Source of the DNA: Mesorhizobium_G sp049840935
GTDB lineage: Bacteria > Pseudomonadota > Alphaproteobacteria > Rhizobiales > Rhizobiaceae
Assembly (NCBI GenBank): GCA_049840935.1
Contig: JASGJA010000007.1
Coordinates: forward strand, 62,001 to 126,000
DNA: 64,000 nt
Reading direction: 5' to 3'
The translations under genes were made by a program, and so were the position numbers. The notes beneath the pieces are model-generated. The model saw only the letters and a program-made list of their open reading frames with translations, was not told the DNA's origin and ran no database searches. Positions 44,378 to 51,876 of this stretch are shown piece after piece. Numbering within the stretch: the stretch's first letter is position 1; each line of letters starts with the position of its first letter.

Positions 44378-44565
44378 GCCCGACCCCTCCCGAGCACGAA
44401 CACAGTGCAGCCATCGACCAGGCCGTGGCATGGCTGCACCAAACGCCGCGTCATATGCGCCCCGGGCCTGTGGTGAAGCAACTGCAGCAGCAGTTCGGCC
44501 TTACAGCAGTCGAAGCCTGTGCCGCTCTCCACGAGTACAACATGATATTGGCGAGGGTGTCATGA
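44374..44565 (+). CDS. Hypothetical small protein with winged-helix-like segment
   Basis: 63 residues. The second half (VVKQLQQQFGLTAVEACAAL) looks like a short helix-turn-helix. Coupled by overlapping ATGA on both sides. No family recognised. Confidence 0.55.
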   Translation: MSPTPPEHEHSAAIDQAVAWLHQTPRHMRPGPVVKQLQQQFGLTAVEACAALHEYNMILARVS

Positions 44566-45407
44566 ACGACAACCCCTCCACGACGAAGCGGATGAGCTAT
44601 CAGCCGGAATACGTCTACGGCGACATTCCAGATGCCAATGGACGCTGGACCGGCCAATACGGCCTCAAGCCTTGGCCCGCACACCTCCAAGCTCGACAAA
44701 CAGCCTCCGAGAGTAATGCCTCATCCGAGCCGACGACATTTCTCTCGGTCACACCTTCCATGCGCAAGAAGCTGGCAGCCACCTTTGAAGCATTGATTGC
44801 TTTGCTGGATGAAATCGACGGCGACTGCGACGTTGAATCTACGCTTGGTGCTCCTGAGCGCTCCCCCGAGCCGCATCGAGGCAAGCGGGGACCAGTCTAC
44901 GGCAAAGAGGCTCGCGACAATGAGGGCGACCAGACAAACTGGGCAGATGGCGCGAACGCAGCATTCGAAGATGATTGTGAAACCGACAATGAGGACAACG
45001 AGGATGGCGGCGACAATGAACCGAACCTAGGGTGGACGGGCCATGGCATAGGCTGCCTGAAGGGAGAGCAGACCGACGACCGTGAGGAAGATGCGGGCGA
45101 CGATTGAGAGGATGAAAACGAACACTTTGACGAGGGGCAGTACGACAGTGGCATGCCCATTCCGGGCGGCGGTTCAGTCAGCCAACGCGAGGATGGATGG
45201 CGGCCTGATCCTAACCATGTTCCGCCTGTGAAGAAGCACCTGCGTCAGAAGCAATCAGCGGGGAAAAAAGGCGAGGTGCTGTTCCGGCGCGACGATCCAA
45301 TTGCACCGCCTCGGTACATGACCAGTGATCCCTGGACGCGTAACTTGCCGCCAGAGGCTAACGAGGTTCTCATTCCCCACGTCGATCTGCGTCGGGCTGG
45401 GAAATGA
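44562..45407 (+). pseudogene. Acidic hypothetical gene split by an in-frame stop
   Basis: From ATG 44,562 (coupled to the previous gene) the frame runs 181 codons to a TGA at 45,105-45,107, then stays open in the same frame to 45,407 (EDENEHFDEGQ then PIPGGGSVSQRED). Both halves share a very acidic composition (EDDCETDNEDNEDGGDNEP), so a single 281-codon gene broken by one stop (perhaps CGA to TGA) is likely. ATG 45,153 could restart the second half. Function unknown. Confidence 0.6.
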
Positions 45408-45494
45408 CCTTCGTCGACATTACTGGTTGTCCCCTTGTCAGTTGATCAGAGCCGATGCGCAGACCGTCAACAGCGACAAACCTGTTAACGTGCT

Positions 45495-46001
45495 CTATTT
45501 GATTCTGCGAGCAAAATGCTCGTATGTGATCCGCCACGGTTCGCGTTCGGATGCCCTTTCATCGCCGATCCAATGAAAACTGTCATCGGTGATCTCAGTG
45601 AACCGCCATCGCGTTTTCACACCGCGCGCATCCTCTCCGATCTGAACAATATCGTTTCCTTCTGCGCGACCGATCTGGCGGGAATAGTCTTGGTTGATCG
45701 GGTCGCTCCAAATGATATGCCAACCGTCGATTTCAGAATCGAAGACGCGGAGGGTCGTGCCGTACATTGTAGATGGCTCCGGACGTCTGGGTCTGATCCA
45801 GATGTCCTGAATGGCACGACCTTTCAGCACCCATCCGAAATGGATTTCGCCCGTTGCCCTGTCTGCCCTGCCGTCGCCAAGGTGATGAATTGTATCCATC
45901 TCCCAGCTTCCAACAAATCGTCCATAGAGCGCCATATCATTCGCCCGATCTGGCGAGGGACCTTCAGAATCAAGAGCGGCCAGAAATTGCGATTTTGACA
46001 C
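45495..46001 (-). CDS. DUF1579-like protein
   Basis: 168 residues starting at GTG (45,999-46,001) after a near-perfect AAGGAGGTG ribosome site. The pattern YGRFVGSWEMDTIHHLGDGR then WVLKGRAIQDIWI fits DUF1579-type lipocalin-like proteins of unknown role. It is probably island cargo, as it lies inside the right end of island B. It is not linked to the coupled chain on the plus strand. Confidence 0.75.
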   Translation of the reverse strand: MSKSQFLAALDSEGPSPDRANDMALYGRFVGSWEMDTIHHLGDGRADRATGEIHFGWVLKGRAIQDIWIRPRRPEPSTMYGTTLRVFDSEIDGWHIIWSDPINQDYSRQIGRAEGNDIVQIGEDARGVKTRWRFTEITDDSFHWIGDERASEREPWRITYEHFARRIK

Positions 46002-46410
46002 GGTGCACCTCCTTCATTCACCAAAAATGGCGATTGGTCAGTATCGCACAGGCATGCTGACACCGCACAGTCAGCTTCAAAGCCCCCTATTGACGAAACT
46101 GCTCCAAGTGACTGGTTTGCCGAGCGGGAAGGGTCTGATCCATATCACAAACATCGCTAAATCCATAGCAACTGTAGCGGGAGTAGCAACTGTAGCAGGT
46201 GGCGGATTTCAATTTTGTCCGTTCTGACCCGAACGGTTAGCCATTCTGATCCAAATAGGATCATTTTCTGCATGTTGGGACTGAGCAATGTTTTCCCGCG
46301 AAAATGGCTGAAGCGTCGGGCCGGGTGGCGATATGGTGGCGACGTAGCGCAAAAAGCAAAACGGCCACCCGAAGGCAGCCGCTTTAAACGCTTGTTCCTA
46401 TTAAGGAATT
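46002..46410. other. Non-coding right end of island B
   Basis: No convincing gene. Contains repeats GGTGGCGAT/GGTGGCGAC and TTTCCCGCG (46,292-46,343) that match the left end, then a GC-rich imperfect hairpin near 46,350-46,375 before att copy 3. Confidence 0.6.
46292..46343. repeat. Arm-type repeats, right end of island B
   Basis: GGTGGCGAT (46,324-46,332) and GGTGGCGAC (46,335-46,343) have the same 11-base period as the pair at 33,314-33,333; TTTCCCGCG (46,292-46,300) matches 33,212-33,220. Confidence 0.6.
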
Positions 46411-46485
46411 TGGAGCGGGTGAAGCGATTCGAACGCTCGACCCTAACCTTGGCAAGGTTATGCTCTACCCCTGAGCTACACCCGC
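46411..46485 (-). tRNA. tRNA-Gly (anticodon GCC)
   Basis: 75 nt including an encoded CCA. Acceptor stem GCGGGTG/CACCCGC, D arm GCTC-AGGGGTA-GAGC, anticodon stem TAACC/GGTTA with loop TTGCCAA (anticodon GCC), T loop TTCGAAT. All arms pair. Its 3' 45 bases (46,411-46,455) are duplicated at 29,383 and 33,152, so it is the integration target of both islands and remains complete. Confidence 0.95.
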
Positions 46486-46651
46486 TCGTGCGACGTTGCC
46501 GCCGCAAGCCGCGCCTATATGGCCGAAGAGCCGTAACATTGCAACAGGGAATCTCACGATAATTCGACCTATTTTCGTTGGGCTGGTTTCATTGATTTTC
46601 CTTGTTTCCTGCGGCCTGTTTGCTTAGACCGCGAGGCATAAGGGACCTCAA

Positions 46652-47143
46652 ATGCCGGCAACACCTGAACAACTTTTCGCCTTCCTCGCCGATCACGGCA
46701 TCGAAGTGACCACTTTCGAGCACCCGGCTCTCCACACGGTTGCCGAATCACAGGAATTGCGCGGACAGATTGCAGGCGCACATACCAAGAACCTGTTCCT
46801 CAAAGACAAGAAGGATAATTTCTTCCTTCTCACCGTTGAGGAAACGGCGAGCGTCGATCTCAAAACGATCCATCAAATTATCGGTGCGGCCAGCAAGGTT
46901 TCGTTCGGCAAGCCCGAAGCGCTCATGGAGTTGCTTGGCGTTGTTCCCGGCTCCGTCTCCATCATGGGGCTCATCAACGACACCAGCCATCGTGTGAAGC
47001 CGTTCATTGCCGCCAATCTGCTGGAAAGCGATGTTGTGAACGTGCATCCGCTGGTCAATACGGCAACCACTTCCATCAAGTCGGATGACCTTCTACGGTT
47101 CGTTAAAGCGACCGGACATGAGGTGCAGGTCTTGAAACTCTAG
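46652..47143 (+). CDS. Prolyl-tRNA editing protein (YbaK/ProX family)
   Basis: 163 residues of the YbaK/ProXp-type family, which hydrolyses mischarged tRNA-Pro (for example Ala-tRNA-Pro). Features: FEHPALHTVAESQELRGQIA, then TKNLFLKDKKDNFFLLTVEE with the catalytic Lys region, and PGSVSIMGLIND at the C-terminal site. It acts in the cytosol. First core gene to the right of the tRNA-Gly island site. Confidence 0.87.
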   Translation: MPATPEQLFAFLADHGIEVTTFEHPALHTVAESQELRGQIAGAHTKNLFLKDKKDNFFLLTVEETASVDLKTIHQIIGAASKVSFGKPEALMELLGVVPGSVSIMGLINDTSHRVKPFIAANLLESDVVNVHPLVNTATTSIKSDDLLRFVKATGHEVQVLKL

Positions 47144-47189
47144 GCGGGATCGCCACATCCCGGCCAACCAAACAGAAAGGCTGAGTTCC

Positions 47190-48326
47190 ATGAGCGGTCA
47201 GGACAGATCCTACGGAGCAGGCAGCGGCTACACGATGAACGCGCCTCAATACACCACCAACGTCCAGAGCACGCCTACACCGAGCGCGCCTGCACAAAGC
47301 GCGGGCACGTCCGGCGATCTCATCAAGGACACTACGACTGCCGGTTTCACCGCCGACGTCATTCAGGAATCGCGCAATCAGCCCGTGCTGGTCGATTTCT
47401 GGGCGCCGTGGTGCGGGCCGTGCAAGCAGCTCACACCCGTTCTTGAAAAGGCAGTGCTGGCCGCGCGGGGTGCAGTGAAGCTGGTCAAGATGAACATTGA
47501 CGATCATCCTTCCGTAGCCGGGCAGTTGGGCATCCAGTCCATTCCCGCCGTCATTGCCTTCAAGAACGGTCAGCCCGTCGACGGCTTCATGGGTGCAGTG
47601 CCGGAGAGCCAGATCGACGCTTTCATCCAAAAGCTCAGCGGCGACAGCGCCAAGGCTGAGCTTGAGGAAGCGCTCGCCGCGGCCACTGAGGCCCGCACCG
47701 CGGGAGATGCGCAAACCGCTTCGCAAATCTACCAGATGATTCTCCAGCATGACCCTGAGTCGGTCGAGGCACTGGCCGGTCTGGGTGAAATTCTGTTTGA
47801 CGCCAACGACATCGAGGGCCTCAAGCAATTGTTGGAAAGCGTACCGCCCGCCAAGTCCGATGCCGCGCCTATCGCTGCACTTCGCACCCGCCTTGCGCTT
47901 GCCGAAGAAGCCGAAGCGTTGGGTGACGCGGGCGCGCTCGAACAGCGCCTTGCGGAAAACCCGAAGGATCATCAGGCGCGCTTCGATCTCGCGCTTATTC
48001 AGAATGCGCGCGGCGAGCGCGAAGCCGCCGCCGACAGCCTGCTTGCGATCTTCAAAGCAGACCGCACTTGGAATGACGACGGCGCACGCGCGCAGTTGCT
48101 CAAGCTTTTCGAAGCATGGGGACCGACCGACGATGCGACGCTTTCAGCGCGCCGCAAGCTGTCGTCGATCCTTTTTCTTAAGCTGCCTTTACGCTCAGCG
48201 CGACATCAATATTGCCGCGCACCGCGTTGGAATACGGACACACCTGATGCGCCGTTGCGACAAGCTGCTCGGCGGTCGCCTGATCCACGCCTTTCGTTTC
48301 AACTTCCAGCGCGACACCCAGCTTGA
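47190..48326 (+). CDS. cnoX: Thioredoxin-TPR co-chaperone, CnoX-like (C-terminus altered by frameshift)
   Basis: The frame as written gives 378 residues. A thioredoxin domain with WAPWCGPCKQL near residue 71 is followed by a TPR-type helical part (EALAGLGEILFDANDIEGLK). CnoX-type proteins protect and hand substrates to GroEL. Homologues end RRKLSSILFS; here the frame runs on past that point into the convergent ohr gene. Adding one T to the run TTTTT at 48,172-48,176 would give ...ILFS and a stop at 48,179-48,181. The long tail is therefore probably artefactual; the real protein would be about 330 residues. Confidence 0.85.
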   Translation: MSGQDRSYGAGSGYTMNAPQYTTNVQSTPTPSAPAQSAGTSGDLIKDTTTAGFTADVIQESRNQPVLVDFWAPWCGPCKQLTPVLEKAVLAARGAVKLVKMNIDDHPSVAGQLGIQSIPAVIAFKNGQPVDGFMGAVPESQIDAFIQKLSGDSAKAELEEALAAATEARTAGDAQTASQIYQMILQHDPESVEALAGLGEILFDANDIEGLKQLLESVPPAKSDAAPIAALRTRLALAEEAEALGDAGALEQRLAENPKDHQARFDLALIQNARGEREAAADSLLAIFKADRTWNDDGARAQLLKLFEAWGPTDDATLSARRKLSSILFLKLPLRSARHQYCRAPRWNTDTPDAPLRQAARRSPDPRLSFQLPARHPA

Positions 48327-48594
48327 ACCCCTCTCCATGCGGCAGCAACGAAACGCTTGAGTTGATAGACGCGTCCTGCAACGTCGCTTTTGCGCGACGC
48401 GCAACGAGACGCAGAGCGCCCTCAAAACACGCAGCATAGCCCACCGCGAAAAGCTGTTCAGGGTTGGTTGCCCCGCCTGCTCCGCCAAGTGATTTAGGCA
48501 TTGCCAGATTAACGTCCAGCAGACCATCGTCGGTCTTTCCGTGACCATTGCGGCCACCAGTTACATGCGCGTGTGCGGTATAAAGAGCTGACAT
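48178..48594 (-). CDS. Organic hydroperoxide resistance protein (Ohr/OsmC family)
   Basis: 138 residues from ATG 48,592-48,594. Ohr reduces organic hydroperoxides with two cysteines: AACFEGAL near residue 59 and VCPYSNA near residue 122, both present. A strong inverted repeat lies 14 bases upstream and may bind an OhrR/MarR-type regulator, although no ohrR gene is next to it. It converges on cnoX. Confidence 0.88.
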   Translation of the reverse strand: MSALYTAHAHVTGGRNGHGKTDDGLLDVNLAMPKSLGGAGGATNPEQLFAVGYAACFEGALRLVARRAKATLQDASINSSVSLLPHGEGFKLGVALEVETKGVDQATAEQLVATAHQVCPYSNAVRGNIDVALSVKAA

Positions 48595-48607
48595 CACTTG
48601 CTTCCTC

Positions 48608-48646
48608 ATTTGATTTGTACACGATCTAATCGCACACAAATCAAAT
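48608..48646. promoter_or_regulatory. Inverted repeat upstream of the Ohr gene
   Basis: ATTTGATTTGT (48,608-48,618) and ACAAATCAAAT (48,636-48,646) are perfect reverse complements separated by 17 bases, directly before the ohr start. Fits a peroxide-responsive MarR/OhrR operator. Confidence 0.6.
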
Positions 48647-48668
48647 TTGGTCAAGCGGCTTTTGAGCA

Positions 48669-48691
48669 TAAAAAAGCGGCCCGAAGACCGC
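48669..48691 (-). terminator. Intrinsic terminator after rplS
   Basis: On the minus strand, AGCGGTC-TTCG-GGCCGCT followed by TTTTTT (48,669-48,691). A UUCG-type loop, 27 bases after the rplS stop. Confidence 0.88.
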
Positions 48692-48717
48692 TTCTTTCAA
48701 AACTATGAGAAGCCGAA

Positions 48718-49242
48718 TTATTCGGCAGCAGCCGCGGCTGCTTCCGCTGCCTTCTTTTCGGCTGCGTCTTGAGCGGCCTTCTCGGCGGCCAGCGCTTCTG
48801 CGGCTGCAACCTTCTCGGCTTCAAGGCGAGCCTGCTCCTGCTGCACTGCGGCGCGCTCGGCGTCGTTCAGCTTGCGGGCGCGAACGCCGGTGTTTTCTGT
48901 GATACGAGCCGACTTACCGCGACGATCGCGAAGGTAGTACAGCTTGGCACGACGCACCTTACCGCGACGAACGATCTCGACGCCTTCGACCAGCGGCGAG
49001 TAAACCGGGAAAACACGCTCAACGCCTTCGCCATAAGAAATCTTGCGAACGGTGAAGCTCTCGTTGATGCCCGCACCCGAACGAGCGATGCAAACGCCTT
49101 CGTAGGCCTGTACGCGGGTACGCGTACCTTCGGTAACGCGCACCTGAACGCGAACTGTATCGCCGGGCTGGAATTCTGGAAGCTTGCGCTTGGCTTCAAT
49201 ACGGGCGGCCTGTTCGGCCTCAAGCTGACGGATGATGTCCAT
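48718..49242 (-). CDS. rplS: 50S ribosomal protein L19
   Basis: 174 residues from ATG 49,240-49,242 (MDIIRQLEAEQAARIEAKRK). L19 sits at the 30S-50S interface. The conserved core (FQPGDTVRVQVRV, RVFPVYSPLVEGVEIVRRGK, KLYYLRDRRGKSARI) ends near residue 125; the rest is an Ala/Glu-rich tail (KVAAAEALAAEKAAQDAAEK) that is longer than most. The open frame upstream to 49,305 is ignored. rimM and trmD lie nearby on the same strand, but a plus-strand gene separates trmD from rplS. Confidence 0.95.
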   Translation of the reverse strand: MDIIRQLEAEQAARIEAKRKLPEFQPGDTVRVQVRVTEGTRTRVQAYEGVCIARSGAGINESFTVRKISYGEGVERVFPVYSPLVEGVEIVRRGKVRRAKLYYLRDRRGKSARITENTGVRARKLNDAERAAVQQEQARLEAEKVAAAEALAAEKAAQDAAEKKAAEAAAAAAE

Positions 49243-49520
49243 CTTACAAATCCACTTCTTGTTCTTCCGACAGTCAGAGCGCCCAACGCTTGCCAACCAG
49301 TGCAATCACCGTTCGGCTATGCCTTTCCACGAATGGTCCAGCAGGAGCGATTTCACCGCCATAGTTGACGGGACCGGACTTTTTGTCCGATTTCGGGCCG
49401 GGCGATACACGAGATTTGTGGCTTTGTCACGCCTTTACCGGCAATTTTGTCGAATCACCTGCCCTTGCAGCCTTCGCGATAGGGCTTTACACGCGCGGAA
49501 CGTTTGCGGGGAGGTTTTGA

Positions 49521-50273
49521 TTGAGCATTTTCGACGCCGTATTGCTGTTCGTCGCGGGTTATGCCGCTGGCATGGTAAACGCAGTCGCAGGTGGCGGCAC
49601 TTTTCTGACGTTCGGCGCACTTTCGGTCACGGGGGTGCCCCCCATCGTCGCGAATGCCACGTCCTCGATCACGCAGTTTCCCGGCTACATCACCTCCACC
49701 CTCGCCTATTGGAGCGACATAAAGACCTTCTGGCGCGAGGCTTTGCTTCTCTGCTTTGTATCAGCGTTAGGAGCGTTTGCCGGTGCGATGATACTGCTCG
49801 CTCTGGATAACCCTTCTTTCCGTTCGATGGTTCCTTGGCTGTTAGTGGCAGCCACGGGGCTGTTTGCCGCCGGTCCTTGGCTCAAGCCGAAACCGAAACC
49901 GAACGCGAAGCCAGCCGCAGGAACCTTTATCGGCGCAGTCGTCCAGTTCGTGACCGCCATCTATGGTGGATTCTTTGGTGCGGGCATGGGCGTCATGATG
50001 CTGGCAACACTCGGCTTGACGCAAAGCGGCGATTACCATCGGCTGAACGCTCTCAAGAACATGCTCGCCATGGTCATTGCCGCAATCGCGATCATCGTAT
50101 TCGTCGTAGGCGGTGTCGTCGCTTGGCCGGCAGCCGTTGTCATGATCCCGGCGGTCGCGCTCGGTGGCTATTCCGGCGTCTGGGCAGCGAAACGAATGCC
50201 GCAAAGCGTCATGCGCGGCTTCGTCATCGTTGTTGGCATATTGCTTGCGGTCTATTACTTTGTGACCGGCTGA
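49521..50273 (+). CDS. TSUP family membrane transporter (TauE/SafE-like)
   Basis: 250 residues, about eight hydrophobic segments. The start LSIFDAVLLFVAGYAAGMVN then AVAGGGTFLTFGAL is the TauE/SafE signature; a second, inverted motif FFGAGMGVMMLATLGL occurs near residue 150. TSUP transporters export sulfite or other sulfur-containing anions. It sits between trmD and rplS in opposite orientation, overlapping the trmD end by 19 bases. The 49,243-49,520 stretch upstream has no other gene. Start is TTG (49,521). Confidence 0.85.
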   Translation: MSIFDAVLLFVAGYAAGMVNAVAGGGTFLTFGALSVTGVPPIVANATSSITQFPGYITSTLAYWSDIKTFWREALLLCFVSALGAFAGAMILLALDNPSFRSMVPWLLVAATGLFAAGPWLKPKPKPNAKPAAGTFIGAVVQFVTAIYGGFFGAGMGVMMLATLGLTQSGDYHRLNALKNMLAMVIAAIAIIVFVVGGVVAWPAAVVMIPAVALGGYSGVWAAKRMPQSVMRGFVIVVGILLAVYYFVTG

Positions 50274-50949
50274 AGCAGGTCGGGGCGGCGCTCCGCCGTC
50301 AAGCGCTCGGACTCCGTGTGTCGCCAGGCCGCGATGCGCGCATGGTTGCCCGACGTCAGTATTTCGGGAATCGCTCGCCCCTCGAATTCCGCAGGCCGCG
50401 TATAATGCGGATGCTCAAGCAGACCGTTCTCAAAGCTTTCCTGCACGCCAGATTCTTCATTGCCCATCACACCCGGCAACAGGCGTACGACCGCATCCAG
50501 CAGCACGAGTGCGGCAGGCTCACCGCCGGAGAGAATATAGTCGCCGATGGAAACCTCTTCCAACTGCCGTGCATCGATCACCCGCTGATCCACGCCTTCA
50601 AACCGCCCGCACAGAATCACGACCCCGGCCCAGCGGCCAGTTCGCGCACCCGCGCCTGAGTCAGCGGCTTGCCACGCGGGCTCATCAACAGCTTCGGCCT
50701 CGCATCATCGACAGGCGCCACATGATCGATTGCGCGGGCAAGCACATCCGCGCGCATCACCATGCCCGCGCCGCCACCGGCAGGCGTATCGTCCACGGTC
50801 CGATGCCGATCCGTGGCAAATTCGCGAATCTGTACCGCATCCAGCGACCAGCTTCCGGCCTGCATAGCGCGACCAGCCAGTGAAACGCCGAGCGCACCCG
50901 GAAACATTTCCGGATAAAGCGTCAGCACCGTTGCGCGAAATCCGCTCAC
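50255..50949 (-). pseudogene. trmD: tRNA (guanine-N1)-methyltransferase TrmD, frameshifted
   Basis: SPOUT methyltransferase that makes m1G37 in tRNA; essential in bacteria. The frame starts at 50,949 (MSGFRATVLTLYPEMFPGAL) and is broken near 50,623-50,626, after RELAAGPG. It resumes in the next frame at VILCGRFEGVDQRVI and includes the SAM knot (ISIGDYILSGGEPAA-like EVSIGDYILSGGEP). Adding one G to the run of four at 50,623-50,626 joins the two halves into 231 residues, the normal length. As the gene is essential, a sequencing error is the best explanation. It overlaps rimM by four bases. Confidence 0.93.
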
Positions 50950-51545
50950 CTGTTGCCTCCCGCTTCTTTGGGGCCTCTGTTGCGGCTGCGCACCTTCAGG
51001 CTCTGCGGATCGCCTTCGCCGTCCGAATCGTCGGCGTCGATCAGCCCCGCCGCCACCGTATCGATTCGGATATAGCCCTCACCGACGAAAATCTCCGGCA
51101 CCGCCGCATGCGTAAACGGTATCAGCACGCCCTTGCGGCCATGAACGCGCAGTTCCAGCACATCGCCGCCGCCAAAATTCTGCACGGCAGTTACCTTGCC
51201 AATCACCGCACCGCTCTCATCGCGCACGGCAAGACCTACGAGGTCTTCATGGTAAAACTCTTGATCGTCAGCGACAGGCAGCCGCGACCTGTCCACGAAA
51301 AGCTCCGTGCCATTCAGTCGTTCGGCTTCGGTTCGATCAGCAACGCCTTTGAATCGAACAACCACGACTTCTTGCTGCGGACGAATCGACTCAATCTCGA
51401 AAGCGCGCCCCGCCTTGTCAAACAGCGGTCCATAATCACCAAGCGCGGCCGGATCGCCGGTAAAGCTCTTGACGCGCAACTCACCCTTTATTCCATGTGC
51501 AGCACCGACAACTGCAAGGAGTACTGGGCTTTCTGGTCTGTTCAT
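50946..51545 (-). CDS. rimM: Ribosome maturation factor RimM
   Basis: 199 residues from ATG 51,543-51,545 (MNRPESPVLLAVVGAAHGIK); a longer open frame upstream to 51,620 lacks support. RimM helps assemble the 30S head. The N-terminal RimM domain (GELRVKSFTGDPAALGDYGP) and the C-terminal PRC-barrel (DLVGLAVRDESGAVIGKVTA) are present. It overlaps trmD, the usual coupling. The rpsP gene normally found just before it is absent here; the next gene upstream is on the other strand. Confidence 0.92.
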   Translation of the reverse strand: MNRPESPVLLAVVGAAHGIKGELRVKSFTGDPAALGDYGPLFDKAGRAFEIESIRPQQEVVVVRFKGVADRTEAERLNGTELFVDRSRLPVADDQEFYHEDLVGLAVRDESGAVIGKVTAVQNFGGGDVLELRVHGRKGVLIPFTHAAVPEIFVGEGYIRIDTVAAGLIDADDSDGEGDPQSLKVRSRNRGPKEAGGNR

Positions 51546-51876
51546 CAGATGCATCTTCTTGTTTGTGTGCCCGTTTGCCAGTGAACTGACGCATAGAGCA
51601 AGTTTGCATATGCATTCCATTGCCTCAGCGAAAGACAGAAAATCATTTCCGCGCTGCTATGAGGGACAATTTGCGCTGATCCATGCATCTGCCACTTTTC
51701 ATGTTATTCAAACAGTTGGCGCAGCGGCAATTTTGCGCCACGATATGGCTGCGGGAATGAACGTTTGGTACAGACGGGCCTCGTTCTTCTCTGTTGCTGA
51801 ACTGAGTGCTATCTGATCCGCAGGCTGCGGACGTTCCGCCCATGTGAGACCCCTGTGCGAAGGGGAAAGAAGAGCG
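51546..51876. other. Intergenic region between rimM and the peptide transporter
   Basis: No gene found. It holds the perfect palindrome TCCGCAGGCTGCGGA (51,817-51,831), a CCCC/GGGG stem (51,850-51,863), and the AAGGGGAAAGAAGAG ribosome region before 51,877. Confidence 0.5.
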
